A stretch of 64,000 nt of DNA, from the NCBI GenBank assembly GCA_943192975.1, contig CALPCJ010000003.1, forward strand, positions 124,001 to 188,000, in the 5' to 3' direction. Positions 1-8,921 of this stretch are shown piece by piece. The notes below the pieces were generated by a model. The model was not told the origin of the DNA. It ran no database searches and was given only the letters and a program-made list of their open reading frames with translations. Each line of letters starts with the position of its first letter. Position 1 is the first letter of the stretch. Origin of the DNA: Senimuribacter intestinalis (GTDB lineage Bacteria; Bacillota; Clostridia; Peptostreptococcales; Anaerovoracaceae). Both the position numbers and the translations under genes were made by a program.

Positions 1-9
1 ATACTAAAT

Positions 10-786
10 TTATTTGTGCCTCGCAGCCTCGTACATTAGAATGCCCGCCGCTACAGAAGCATTGAGAGATTCCAATCTGCCCTTCATCGGAATCTTGACT
101 TTGATGTCCGCCATTTCTATCAGTTCCAAAGATACGCCATTGCCTTCGTTTCCGATGACCAGGGCTGTGTCTTTGGAAAGGTCCACATCAAAATAATCAT
201 TGTCGGTATCAAAGCAGGTGACCGTAAGGCGTTTGCCCAGACTGTCCACAAGCTTTCTAAGCTCCCTATTATCCTCGACATGAATAATAGGGATCCTAAA
301 GACAGATCCAGCTGCACTGCGAATGGTCTTCGGCGAATAGACATCACCTGTGCCCTTGACAATCACAGCAGCAGCGTACCCTGCACCCTCGGCAGTCCGC
401 AAAATGGTGCCGATATTGCCCGGATCCTGTAATCTATCCAAAACCACCAGATTGGTACCTGCACCGCATAGACTCCCCAGCTCTTCTGCGCTATAGGTCT
501 GCTTTTCTATGACGGCCATAATGCCCTGGCTGGTCTCAGTCTGTGCAATTTTGTCAAAGAGTTTCTCATCCATGACATAAATCTGCTGCGTCTTTAATGC
601 TGGCGGAACCAGTGATTCCTTCCCTTTTTTGCTCACTATGTAATGAATCTGCTCAGAAGGTGTCTCCGCCAAAAGATTTTCTCCCTCGACGAGATAAAGT
701 CCTTCTCTATCCCGATATTTCTTTTGAGATAGTTTCTGGCATTCCTTGAATATTCTGTTTTCCTTAGAACTAATTTCTTTTATCAT
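10..786 (-). CDS. TrmH/SpoU-family RNA 2'-O-methyltransferase
   Basis: This gene encodes a SAM-dependent 2'-O-ribose methyltransferase of the SPOUT class, expected to act on rRNA or tRNA. All three SpoU motifs are visible: DPGNIGTILRTA (about residues 121-132), VIGNEGNGVS (about 210-219) and IPMKGRLESLNASVAAGI (about 232-249), which form the trefoil-knot SAM site. The N-terminal 100 residues resemble the L30e-like substrate-binding domain of such enzymes. I chose the ATG at 786, not the upstream ATG at 834, because a strong terminator at 799-828 lies between this gene and ftsZ. The exact RNA target cannot be read from sequence. The family call is firm. Confidence 0.88.
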   Translation of the reverse strand: MIKEISSKENRIFKECQKLSQKKYRDREGLYLVEGENLLAETPSEQIHYIVSKKGKESLVPPALKTQQIYVMDEKLFDKIAQTETSQGIMAVIEKQTYSAEELGSLCGAGTNLVVLDRLQDPGNIGTILRTAEGAGYAAAVIVKGTGDVYSPKTIRSAAGSVFRIPIIHVEDNRELRKLVDSLGKRLTVTCFDTDNDYFDVDLSKDTALVIGNEGNGVSLELIEMADIKVKIPMKGRLESLNASVAAGILMYEAARHK

Positions 787-798
787 AGTAATTACACG

Positions 799-828
799 AA
801 AAAGCCGGTCAAAAAAATGCCGGCTTTT
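799..828 (-). terminator. Intrinsic terminator after ftsZ
   Basis: Inverted repeat AAAAGCCGG (800-808) / CCGGCTTTT (820-828) with an 11-nt loop. On the minus strand it ends in a T-run. It probably closes the dcw transcript just after ftsZ, and its A/T flanks would let it work in both directions. Confidence 0.75.
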
Positions 829-846
829 AAACATAGCGCTTGTGTC

Positions 847-1983
847 TTATTTCTGCCCACTTAAGAAGTCAGGCAAATCGAATCTGGAATTGCTCTGATC
901 CTCGTCTTTGGTCTCTTCAAAGATTTCACCAAGGGTTACGCTTCTTCCTGTCAATCCATTTTCAGTGGTCACAACCTCCTGCGGTGATTTCTTCTGGAAA
1001 TTGCTATAGTTTACGGGAGCCTCATCAAGACCCTCTCCAAAGCCTGTTGCAATAACAGTGATTGCAACCTCATCATTCATTTCTTCGCTGACAGCCGCAC
1101 CAAAGATCAGAATTGCTTCTCTATCTGCCTGCTCTTCTACCAGACTTGCAATTTCGTTGACTTCCAGCATACCCAGGTCATATCCGCCGGATACGTACAG
1201 CAGGATAGCTCTTGCACCTGCAATGGTGGTCTCAAGCAACGGACTTTCGATGGCGGATGTAACTGCATCCTTGGCTCTGTTCTCGCCGCTTCCTCTGCCC
1301 ACACCCATGTGTGCAATACCTCTGTCCGTCATGACGCTCTTGACATCGGCGAAGTCTACGTTGATTAATGCAAAATCCGAAATCAAATCAGAAATACCCT
1401 GTACACCCTGTCTCAGGATGTCGTCTGCCATAGTAAATGCCTGCAGCATGGAGGTGTTTCTCTCGCAGTTCTGTAACAATTTATCGTTTGGTACAACAAC
1501 CAATGAGTCTACATACTTCTTTAAAAAGCCCAGCCCCAGTTCAGCCTGATCCTTTCTCTTCTTTCCTTCAAAGGAGAAAGGCTTGGTTACAACGCCTACA
1601 GTAAGGATTCCAAGATCTTTGGAAGCCTTGGCAATAATCGGCGCTGCCCCTGTGCCAGTACCACCGCCCATACCGGCGGTAATAAAGACCATATCGGAAC
1701 CTTCTAAAAGGCTTGTAATCTCATCTAAAGTCTCTTCTGCAGATCTCTGTCCAACTTCTGGATTTCCTCCTGCTCCAAGACCCCTTGTCAGCTTCTCACC
1801 AATCTGAATTTTGGTTTCTGCCTTACATCTATTCAGCGCCTGCCTATCGGTATTGACTGCGATAAACTGCACGCCCTTCAAATCAGCCTCCATCATTCTA
1901 TTGACTGCGTTACAGCCGCCGCCACCGACCCCGATGACCTTGATGACTGCTGCATTATCCTGACTTGTCTCAAATTGCAACAT
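847..1983 (-). CDS. ftsZ: Cell division protein FtsZ
   Basis: FtsZ is the tubulin-like GTPase that polymerises into the Z-ring at mid-cell and recruits the septal wall machinery. The 378-residue protein has the tubulin signature GGGTGTG (106-112), the N-terminal Gly-rich nucleotide loop GVGGGGCNAVNRM (18-30) and the T7 loop NVDFADV (208-214) with its catalytic Asp. The C-terminal tail ends in a DLPDFLSG-type peptide, a divergent form of the conserved I-P-x-F-L tail that binds FtsA, SepF or ZapD-type partners. It is the last gene of the dcw run and directly follows ftsQ. No ftsA lies upstream, so another membrane tether such as SepF is likely encoded elsewhere. Confidence 0.98.
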   Translation of the reverse strand: MLQFETSQDNAAVIKVIGVGGGGCNAVNRMMEADLKGVQFIAVNTDRQALNRCKAETKIQIGEKLTRGLGAGGNPEVGQRSAEETLDEITSLLEGSDMVFITAGMGGGTGTGAAPIIAKASKDLGILTVGVVTKPFSFEGKKRKDQAELGLGFLKKYVDSLVVVPNDKLLQNCERNTSMLQAFTMADDILRQGVQGISDLISDFALINVDFADVKSVMTDRGIAHMGVGRGSGENRAKDAVTSAIESPLLETTIAGARAILLYVSGGYDLGMLEVNEIASLVEEQADREAILIFGAAVSEEMNDEVAITVIATGFGEGLDEAPVNYSNFQKKSPQEVVTTENGLTGRSVTLGEIFEETKDEDQSNSRFDLPDFLSGQK

Positions 1984-2054
1984 GCTAAATTGCCTCCTTG
2001 CATCCCATAATATATTTTATTCTATCACACAATTTATTTCTTTGCACCATTTTT

Positions 2055-2828
2055 TTATTCAAATTCTGGTGAAAACGGCATATAATTATGCTCTCCCAGA
2101 TGAATTGTGCCTCTCGTGGTGTCGCTTTTCAATAAATTGTTAATTACTTTCTGTAAGTCTCCGCTTTCCAGTCCGCTTAAAATTTGCTTTGCAGTGCCCT
2201 TTACCACAAGTGTGTCGTATATGTAAGCCCGCAGCACGATACTGGATACATCAATACGTTTAAAATAAACATCTCCATTCTGCATTGCGTGAAGCATAGT
2301 CAGCGTGGTTTTCAGCGTCGCTGCCTCCTCTGCCTCCACTTTTTCACCTGCCGACAACTTACTGATAGTAAGTCCCGTAAGCAGCGTAATCTTAGGATCG
2401 ACCTTACTTTTTCTAAGAACTAGTCCATCTTTATCGATGACCACATACTGCTCGCCATAAACAATAGCCGCAATCTGAGTCCGCTCCTTAACCTCAATAA
2501 TCAGCGTCGACGGAAGCTTCCGCCTTACACTGACTTCCTCAAAATAAGGATCTTTCAGAAGGTTGTCCTCAATTGTGCTAACATCACCGCCCCAGAAAAT
2601 ATTGTTGCCTGTGGTTGCTACTGCTAGGTTTCTCACTTCCTCTGCATCGTAATATCCGTTTCCGTCTACCTCGATAGTCTTGACGTCGAAAAAGCTGGAC
2701 GAAAGAAATAAAGCAGCTGCTGCAAAAATCCCAATGAACACACAAAACCGCAGCAAATAGTTTTTCTTCTTTCTGACCTTCTTTTTTCGTTCAACCTCTT
2801 TAAACTCTATGTCCTTATACTCGCTCAT
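2055..2828 (-). CDS. ftsQ: Cell division protein FtsQ/DivIB
   Basis: This is a bitopic division protein (257 aa) that works with FtsL and FtsB/DivIC to activate septal synthesis. A Lys/Arg-rich cytoplasmic tail (residues 12-23) precedes one membrane segment (about 25-45). An extracellular POTRA-type region follows, beginning near FFDVKTIEVDGNGYY, then a FtsQ/DivIB beta domain. Its start overlaps the end of murG by 14 nt, so the two are probably translationally coupled. In many Firmicutes murB sits between murG and this gene; it is missing here. Confidence 0.9.
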   Translation of the reverse strand: MSEYKDIEFKEVERKKKVRKKKNYLLRFCVFIGIFAAAALFLSSSFFDVKTIEVDGNGYYDAEEVRNLAVATTGNNIFWGGDVSTIEDNLLKDPYFEEVSVRRKLPSTLIIEVKERTQIAAIVYGEQYVVIDKDGLVLRKSKVDPKITLLTGLTISKLSAGEKVEAEEAATLKTTLTMLHAMQNGDVYFKRIDVSSIVLRAYIYDTLVVKGTAKQILSGLESGDLQKVINNLLKSDTTRGTIHLGEHNYMPFSPEFE

Positions 2829-3921
2829 CCTTTTTCATCTCCGCATAAATCAGTTCAGTTGCCTCAAGAGGTGCGCAGGCTTTGCTGGCATTGCTCATCT
2901 CAGTAAGAGTCGTTAGATTATTTCTAAGTCTCATCACTTCAGAAAGAAGCAGCTCCGAAGTCAGATTTTTTTCTTCGATAAGAACTGCGCCGCCCTTGTC
3001 CGCTACAGATTTTGCATTAAAGAACTGGTGGTTGCCCGTTACGTTTGGTGACGGAATCAGGATCGAAGCCTTTCCGCAGACCGTGGTTTCAGCTACAGAC
3101 AAAGCCCCTGCACGGCTTATGATAAGGTCTGACGCACCCAGATAAGTTTCCATGTCATTGATATAGGACTTCACCCGAATGTTGGGCTGTATCTCGATAT
3201 TCTTTTCTTCAGCTTTTTTCAAAATTTCATCATAGTACTGACTGCCTGTTCCAAAGATAAAGGTCACACCTTTATGACCGTTTACCGCTTCCATCAAATC
3301 AAAAGCTACTTCGTTGATTTTTTCAGCGCCTTGGCTTCCGCCAAAGGAAAATATTACAAAATCATTGCTTCCAATATCAAGTTTTTCTCTTGCAGCCCGC
3401 TGATCCACATCATAAAACCGCTGGCGTACCGGATTTCCTACATTCACATGTTTTTCCGGCTGATGAAAATAATGACTTGCCTCCGGAAATCCCAGGAAAA
3501 TTTTATCCGCAAATTTTTCCAGCGTCTTATTTGCTACACCCGGATAAGCATTCTGCTCGTGAAGATAGCACTTTGCACCGTATTTATGCGCTGCATACAT
3601 GACTGGCACGCAGACAAAGCCGCCGGTTCCTACCACAGCATCAGGCTTAAACTTCTTCATAATCCTAAGCGCCTGACCAATCCCGCGCATCGTAGAAAGT
3701 CCAGTGTCGAAAATCTTAAAAATGTTACGCCGATCAAGCCACTTTGCTGATACCAGCTCCATCGGATAGCCCGTACCCGGCACGATGTCCTTTTCAAGTC
3801 CGATGTCATTTCCAATATAGAGAATCTCTGAATCCGGTTCTTTTTCTTTTATTTTATCTGCAATGGCAATGGCAGGATAAATATGTCCGCCGGAGCCGCC
3901 GCCTGTTACAATCACTCTCAT
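2815..3921 (-). CDS. murG: UDP-GlcNAc:lipid I GlcNAc transferase MurG
   Basis: MurG adds GlcNAc to undecaprenyl-PP-MurNAc-pentapeptide (lipid I) to make lipid II on the inner face of the membrane. The GT-B fold is recognised from the N-terminal GGGSGGHIYPA loop, the GGSQGA motif near mid-protein and the acceptor/donor signature SRAGALSVAE. A TTG at 3936 is in frame but lies inside the Shine-Dalgarno. The ATG at 3921 follows GAGGAG at good spacing and gives 368 aa. It lies between ftsW and ftsQ in the division cluster. Confidence 0.96.
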   Translation of the reverse strand: MRVIVTGGGSGGHIYPAIAIADKIKEKEPDSEILYIGNDIGLEKDIVPGTGYPMELVSAKWLDRRNIFKIFDTGLSTMRGIGQALRIMKKFKPDAVVGTGGFVCVPVMYAAHKYGAKCYLHEQNAYPGVANKTLEKFADKIFLGFPEASHYFHQPEKHVNVGNPVRQRFYDVDQRAAREKLDIGSNDFVIFSFGGSQGAEKINEVAFDLMEAVNGHKGVTFIFGTGSQYYDEILKKAEEKNIEIQPNIRVKSYINDMETYLGASDLIISRAGALSVAETTVCGKASILIPSPNVTGNHQFFNAKSVADKGGAVLIEEKNLTSELLLSEVMRLRNNLTTLTEMSNASKACAPLEATELIYAEMKKDERV

Positions 3922-3952
3922 TTTTTCTCTCCTCAATCTGCCTTAACCTGTC

Positions 3953-5110
3953 TTAATGCATTTTTGTCTTGCCGCTCTCTTCACTGCTGCCGCTCTGTCT
4001 GGAAATGTTCAGTATAATCCCCGAGCACCCCATGAAAATCCAGAGGGCATTACCGCCGTAACTGATAAACGGCAGGGCGATACCTGTTGCCGGCATAGAT
4101 GAAGTCACAACCGCAATATTTAAAACAACCTGCAGACCAATCATGATGGTGATTCCGCCCGCAAGAAGCATACCGAAACGGTCTGGCGCATTGAGGCATA
4201 CGTGGAAGCACCTCCAAATCAGCACCGCATAAACAGCCAGTAAAATCAGAAGCCCTATGAGCCCCAGTTCTTCGCCGATGATAGCAATGATGAAGTCATT
4301 CTGCGGTTCAGGCAGGTACAAATTCTTTTGGATGCTCTTGCCAAGTCCCAGACCAAATAATCCGCCGGAACCGAGAGCAAGCAGAGACTGTACTACCTGA
4401 AAGCCATCGCCGAGAGCGTCTGCAAAAGGATCTGTAAAAGCTACAATTCTCTTCTTCCAATGCCGCATACCGATGTCGTCTCCGATAGCAATCAGTCCGA
4501 CCACAGCCGCGCTTCCGGCGACTGCTGCACCAATCACGTATCTCCACTGCAGTCCTGCAAGAAACATGATTCCCGCAATAATACCGCACACCGTGATAGC
4601 CGTAGAAAGGTTCGGCTGCTTGATAATCAGACCGCCAAAGACCCCCATTAGTATCAGCAGCGGTAAAACACCTTTACTAAAAGACAATATCAGCTTTGTA
4701 TCGCTTGCCAGAAATGACGCCGTAAAAATAATCACGGCAACCTTTGCAATTTCTCCTGGCATAATGGTGAAGCCGATGTAAAGGGCTCTCGTCGCACCGC
4801 CTTCCTCTCTGCCCAGTGGAGTCAATACCAGAAGCAGAAGGATAAAGCTGGCAAGAAGAATCAGGATAGAAAGCCGCCTGAAAAGGTGGTAATCCAAATA
4901 GGAGCAGACCGCCATAATCACAAATCCACTGAGGGCAAAGATACCCTGCCTGATCAGGTAATCATAAGGAGAGCCTGACTCGTTGATAGATTTATAATAG
5001 CTAGCGCTGAAAACCATAACTACCCCAAAGATGACTAAAATTGTCACCATAGCAATAATTACAAAATCGCTCGCTCTTAAGTTTTTCCTGCTCCATAAGT
5101 TTAATTTCAT
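3953..5110 (-). CDS. ftsW: FtsW/RodA/SpoVE-family lipid II polymerase
   Basis: This is a SEDS-family polytopic membrane protein (385 aa, about ten hydrophobic segments) that polymerises lipid II into glycan strands with a class B PBP partner. Family features include the conserved GFQVVQSLLALGSGG loop and the C-terminal PFISYGGNALW motif. The ATG at 5110 overlaps the murD stop as TAATG, which favours it over the in-frame GTG at 5134. Position inside the dcw cluster favours FtsW or SpoVE over RodA, but sequence alone does not separate these. Confidence 0.92.
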   Translation of the reverse strand: MKLNLWSRKNLRASDFVIIAMVTILVIFGVVMVFSASYYKSINESGSPYDYLIRQGIFALSGFVIMAVCSYLDYHLFRRLSILILLASFILLLLVLTPLGREEGGATRALYIGFTIMPGEIAKVAVIIFTASFLASDTKLILSFSKGVLPLLILMGVFGGLIIKQPNLSTAITVCGIIAGIMFLAGLQWRYVIGAAVAGSAAVVGLIAIGDDIGMRHWKKRIVAFTDPFADALGDGFQVVQSLLALGSGGLFGLGLGKSIQKNLYLPEPQNDFIIAIIGEELGLIGLLILLAVYAVLIWRCFHVCLNAPDRFGMLLAGGITIMIGLQVVLNIAVVTSSMPATGIALPFISYGGNALWIFMGCSGIILNISRQSGSSEESGKTKMH

Positions 5111-6486
5111 TATCTGTCTAACCCGCTGACACACTGCTTAAAGTGGTCTCCCCTTTGTTCAAAATTATCATACATATCCCAGCTTGCACAAGCAGGGGAA
5201 AGCAGCACCGTATCTCCCGGCTCTGCCATCTGCGCCGCCATGCGCACACATTCGTCCATATTCTTGCAGCTTACAAAGTCGGTAAATCCCGCCTTTTCCG
5301 CCGCTTCTTTAATCATATGTGCATCTCTACCAAGAAGAATTAACTGTTTTATGCTGCCGTCAAATTCCTTCACCAGTTCTGTAAAATCCTGTCCCTTGGC
5401 ATCGCCGCCTGCAATGAGCAGGATATCCTTTTTGATAGCCCTGATTGCTGTCACTGCTGCATCCACATTGGTTCCCTTTGAATCGTTATAGTATTTTACG
5501 CCGTCTACCTCACCGCAGTATTCCAGTCTGTGGGCAACACCGCCAAAGCTTTTGATAGTATCTGCAATCACCTTTGGATCAATCCCCGCAAAATAGCAAA
5601 TCGCTGCTGCCGCCAGCACATTTTCCAAATTGTGACTGCCGATGATTAAAAGATCATCAACTGCGCATATTTCTATTATATCTCCATTTTTCGTTTTCAT
5701 GACAATCTGCCCGTCTTTGACAAATGCGCCAAAAGGCAGTTCTTCTTTTCTGCTGAAAGGCACGATATTTGCCTTGCAGTCCTTTGCCAACGCATAACAG
5801 GCTTTGTCATCGTAATTGATGACCAGATAACCGTCTTCTCTCTGGTTCTCAAAGATCTTCGCTTTCGCTTTTCCATAAGCTTCCATGGTATGATGACGAT
5901 TTAAATGATCCGGGGTCAGATTCAAAATTGCCGATACCACCGGCTTAAAGTACCTGGTGGTTTCCAGTTGAAAACTGCTGGTTTCCGTTACCAGCCATGC
6001 GTCCTCCTCTGCGTCCATAGAAGCAGAAATCACAGCCACACCGATATTGCCGACCACGTAGGTTTTTCTCTTCGCCGCCTTGAAAATTTCGCCAACTAGC
6101 GTGGTTGTGGTAGTCTTCCCATTGGTTCCTGTGATCGCAGCATACCGACCGTGTCCGATTCGATAAGCAATTTCAAGTTCTCCTATGATTTCCACACCGG
6201 CTTCCTGTGCTTCCTTGATAAAAGCAAGCTCAGGGCTCACACCCGGGCTTAAAATCAGCATATCGAACTGCCCCATGTCAGCCGGCACCCTGTCAAAGTA
6301 ACAGGTTACCCCTTTGCCCCTGAGAAAGGCAAGAAGCTGTCCATCTATATTTTCTTCCTTTTTCGAATCCTGAATGGAAACTTCTGCGGAAAGGCGAAGC
6401 ATTGCCTGTGCTGCAGCAATTCCTGATTTTCCCAGACCTACGATTAAAACTTTTTTATTTCGAATGTTGTTTAAATTTCCACTCAT
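5110..6486 (-). CDS. murD: UDP-MurNAc-L-Ala:D-Glu ligase MurD
   Basis: MurD is the cytoplasmic Mur ligase that adds D-glutamate to UDP-MurNAc-L-Ala using ATP. The P-loop ITGTNGKTTTTTLVGE lies near residues 115-130. The central Mur ligase domain carries NLTPDHLNRH, and the C-terminal domain has YNDSKGTN (Mg/carbamate site region) and the conserved SPACASWDMY near the end. The length of 458 aa is normal. It directly precedes ftsW with a stop/start overlap and follows mraY after an 84-nt gap. Confidence 0.97.
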   Translation of the reverse strand: MSGNLNNIRNKKVLIVGLGKSGIAAAQAMLRLSAEVSIQDSKKEENIDGQLLAFLRGKGVTCYFDRVPADMGQFDMLILSPGVSPELAFIKEAQEAGVEIIGELEIAYRIGHGRYAAITGTNGKTTTTTLVGEIFKAAKRKTYVVGNIGVAVISASMDAEEDAWLVTETSSFQLETTRYFKPVVSAILNLTPDHLNRHHTMEAYGKAKAKIFENQREDGYLVINYDDKACYALAKDCKANIVPFSRKEELPFGAFVKDGQIVMKTKNGDIIEICAVDDLLIIGSHNLENVLAAAAICYFAGIDPKVIADTIKSFGGVAHRLEYCGEVDGVKYYNDSKGTNVDAAVTAIRAIKKDILLIAGGDAKGQDFTELVKEFDGSIKQLILLGRDAHMIKEAAEKAGFTDFVSCKNMDECVRMAAQMAEPGDTVLLSPACASWDMYDNFEQRGDHFKQCVSGLDR

Positions 6487-6570
6487 CGTCTTACCTCTTA
6501 CCCTAACATTTTTCTTTCCTGTTTAATCTTTCCATTTTCAAATCATATATACACTGTCAAATACGTGCGA

Positions 6571-7536
6571 TTAGATATTTGCAACAAGATATGCGATGCC
6601 GCAGCAAACCAGTGCAATAAACCAGAACATAGCAACTACGTATTTTTCTTTCATGCCGCACATTTCAAAGTGGTGGTGCAGCGGGGCCATTTTGAAAAAG
6701 CGTTTGCCGCCGGTCATTTTAAAATATCCCACCTGAATGATAACAGACAGTGCTTCCAGTACATAAATCAGTCCTGCAACCGGCAAAAGAAATTCCACTT
6801 TCATAATAATCGCTGCAGACGCCAGCGCACCGCCAAGGGCCATAGAACCGGTATCTCCCATGAACAGCTTTGCAGGGTATCTGTTGAACACCAGAAAACC
6901 TAAACATGCGCCGGTCAGCGCTGTACAGAAAATCGCTGCGCTATTATGCCCAAACTCCATGCCGACGATGGCAAAGAAGAATGCTACCAGCGCTGTAACG
7001 CCAGAAGATAAGCCGTCCAGTCCATCAGTCAGATTCACCGCATTTGCCATAGCAACAACGACAAAGATGACAAAAGGAATGTATAGCGCGCCAAAATCAA
7101 TATACTTGTCGATGAACGGAATCCATACCTCAGTTCCGTAACCAGAATAATTTGCCATATATACGGCCAGTGCCCCTGCAAAAAGAATTTGCAGCACCAG
7201 CTTCTGCCATGCACGAAGTCCCAGATTATGTTTTTTTGCAACCTTGATGTAATCATCAAAGAAGCCGATTAATCCAAAGAGCAGTGTCACCGCCAACATA
7301 ACGAAAGTGTCCGTGGACACATACCCACCGATAAAAGTCATTAAAACCAGTGCCGCAAAGATAGCGATGCCGCCCATGGTAGGCGTTCCTTCCTTAGAAA
7401 GATGAGACTGCGGGCCCTCTTCCCTGATAAACTGCTGAAACTGTTTATGTTTGAGAATAGGAATTTCCAGTGAGGTCAATATCGTGCCCGCGATCATTCC
7501 TAAAGCTGCTAAAAATACGAGTTGAAAAATCTGCAT
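6571..7536 (-). CDS. mraY: Phospho-MurNAc-pentapeptide translocase MraY
   Basis: MraY transfers phospho-MurNAc-pentapeptide from UDP to undecaprenyl phosphate, making lipid I in the membrane. The 321-residue polytopic protein has the family motifs EGPQSHLSKEGTPTMGG (near residues 40-56), FFDDYIK, NAVNLTDGLDGL (catalytic Asp cluster), FMGDTGSMALGG and the His-rich MAPLHHHFE loop near the C-terminus. It follows murF after 5 nt. Confidence 0.97.
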   Translation of the reverse strand: MQIFQLVFLAALGMIAGTILTSLEIPILKHKQFQQFIREEGPQSHLSKEGTPTMGGIAIFAALVLMTFIGGYVSTDTFVMLAVTLLFGLIGFFDDYIKVAKKHNLGLRAWQKLVLQILFAGALAVYMANYSGYGTEVWIPFIDKYIDFGALYIPFVIFVVVAMANAVNLTDGLDGLSSGVTALVAFFFAIVGMEFGHNSAAIFCTALTGACLGFLVFNRYPAKLFMGDTGSMALGGALASAAIIMKVEFLLPVAGLIYVLEALSVIIQVGYFKMTGGKRFFKMAPLHHHFEMCGMKEKYVVAMFWFIALVCCGIAYLVANI

Positions 7537-7541
7537 GTGTG

Positions 7542-8921
7542 TTACTCCTGTTCCTTCAAAATTTTATCCACAATCTCCTCCATGCCCATGGCTCTGGAAC
7601 CTTTTACCAGAACGGTATCTCCCGGTTTAAAGAGTCCCATAGCTTCCTCATAGAATTGATTCTTTGTATTATAGAAATACACCTTCGTATCCATCCCTGC
7701 GTGGTTTGCCCCCAAAGCTATATCTCCTGCTTTCTCTCCTACAGCAATCAAAAGATCGATATTTTTTTCTGCGGCGTAAACACCGATTTCGTGATGATAA
7801 GCGGCAGAGTTTTCTCCCAGTTCATTCATGCCGCCTAAAATAGCGATTTTACGGTTTCCCTTAGCGCTGACTAAAGTGTTCAAGGCTGACTTCATGGAGT
7901 CAGGCGCCGCATTGTAGGTGTCATCAATCACCTTAATTCCTCCGGCTTCCCTGATGGAAAGCCTCTTTCCAGTCAGTTCCATAGCTACAAGGCCTCTTGC
8001 TGCTTCCTCGATAGAAACACCCAGCTTTCTGCATGCCGCAACGGCAAGGCTTGCGTTAAGCGCATTATGCGCGCCTGGAACCTGCAGAGAAATTCTGTAC
8101 GTCTGTCCTTCCGCCGCCAAAGTAAAAGCAATGCCCTCCGTCCCGAAATCTTCTATATCCTTTACAGTATAGTCTCCCTGATCTTCTTCCAGAGAAACCT
8201 TAATCACATCATAGTCACCCCTAAATTCTGCTTTCTGCAGCATATCGCAGGAGCTGTTTACAACCAGAGTATTTTCTTTCCCGAAGTAATCGGTAATCTC
8301 CATCTTGGCGGAGAAAATGCCTTCTCTGCTGCCCAAATTCTCGATGTGAGAAATCCCCACATTGGTAATAATGCCGATGTCAGGTCTAATGATGTCTACA
8401 AGGCGATGGATTTCACCAAAGTGATCCATTCCTATTTCCAAAACCGCAGCTTCCATTGTATCATCAAAGGAAAAAATCGTCAGTGGAACGCCGATATCAT
8501 TATTGAAATTTCCTACTGTGGCACCGGTACAATACTTTTGTTTTAAGATAGCATGCACCATATCTCTGGTACTGGTTTTGCCCACACTGCCAGTAACAGC
8601 AACCGTTTTCAGCTGCAATCTCTCAAGATACCAGGCAGCTAGCCGCTGCAATGCTTTTGTGGTATCGGAAACCAGAACTGCGCTGATGCCCTCGGGCACT
8701 GCATCTTCTCTTGCAGTAAGCACCGCCGTGCAACCCTTTTCTTTTACCTGTGGTATAAATTTATGAGCATCATGTACCTCTCCCACAATGGGGACGAATA
8801 AGTCTCCTGCTTTTGCCGTGCGGGAGTCTGTGCAAACTGCAAAAATCTCTTCTTTGCTCTGTCCAGAAATAATCTTTCCGTCCGTCGCCTTTTCAATTTC
8901 TCCTAAAGTTATCGTGTTCAT
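7542..8921 (-). CDS. murF: UDP-MurNAc-tripeptide:D-Ala-D-Ala ligase MurF
   Basis: MurF completes the cytoplasmic pentapeptide precursor by adding D-Ala-D-Ala. The P-loop VTGSVGKTSTRDM is near residues 108-121. NVGISHIENLGSREGIFSAK and DDTYNAAPDSMKSAL are MurF-type motifs of the central and C-terminal domains. The length of 459 aa is typical. The start lies inside the 3' end of murE (29-nt overlap) and the stop is 5 nt before mraY, so murE-murF-mraY are a translationally coupled group. Confidence 0.96.
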   Translation of the reverse strand: MNTITLGEIEKATDGKIISGQSKEEIFAVCTDSRTAKAGDLFVPIVGEVHDAHKFIPQVKEKGCTAVLTAREDAVPEGISAVLVSDTTKALQRLAAWYLERLQLKTVAVTGSVGKTSTRDMVHAILKQKYCTGATVGNFNNDIGVPLTIFSFDDTMEAAVLEIGMDHFGEIHRLVDIIRPDIGIITNVGISHIENLGSREGIFSAKMEITDYFGKENTLVVNSSCDMLQKAEFRGDYDVIKVSLEEDQGDYTVKDIEDFGTEGIAFTLAAEGQTYRISLQVPGAHNALNASLAVAACRKLGVSIEEAARGLVAMELTGKRLSIREAGGIKVIDDTYNAAPDSMKSALNTLVSAKGNRKIAILGGMNELGENSAAYHHEIGVYAAEKNIDLLIAVGEKAGDIALGANHAGMDTKVYFYNTKNQFYEEAMGLFKPGDTVLVKGSRAMGMEEIVDKILKEQE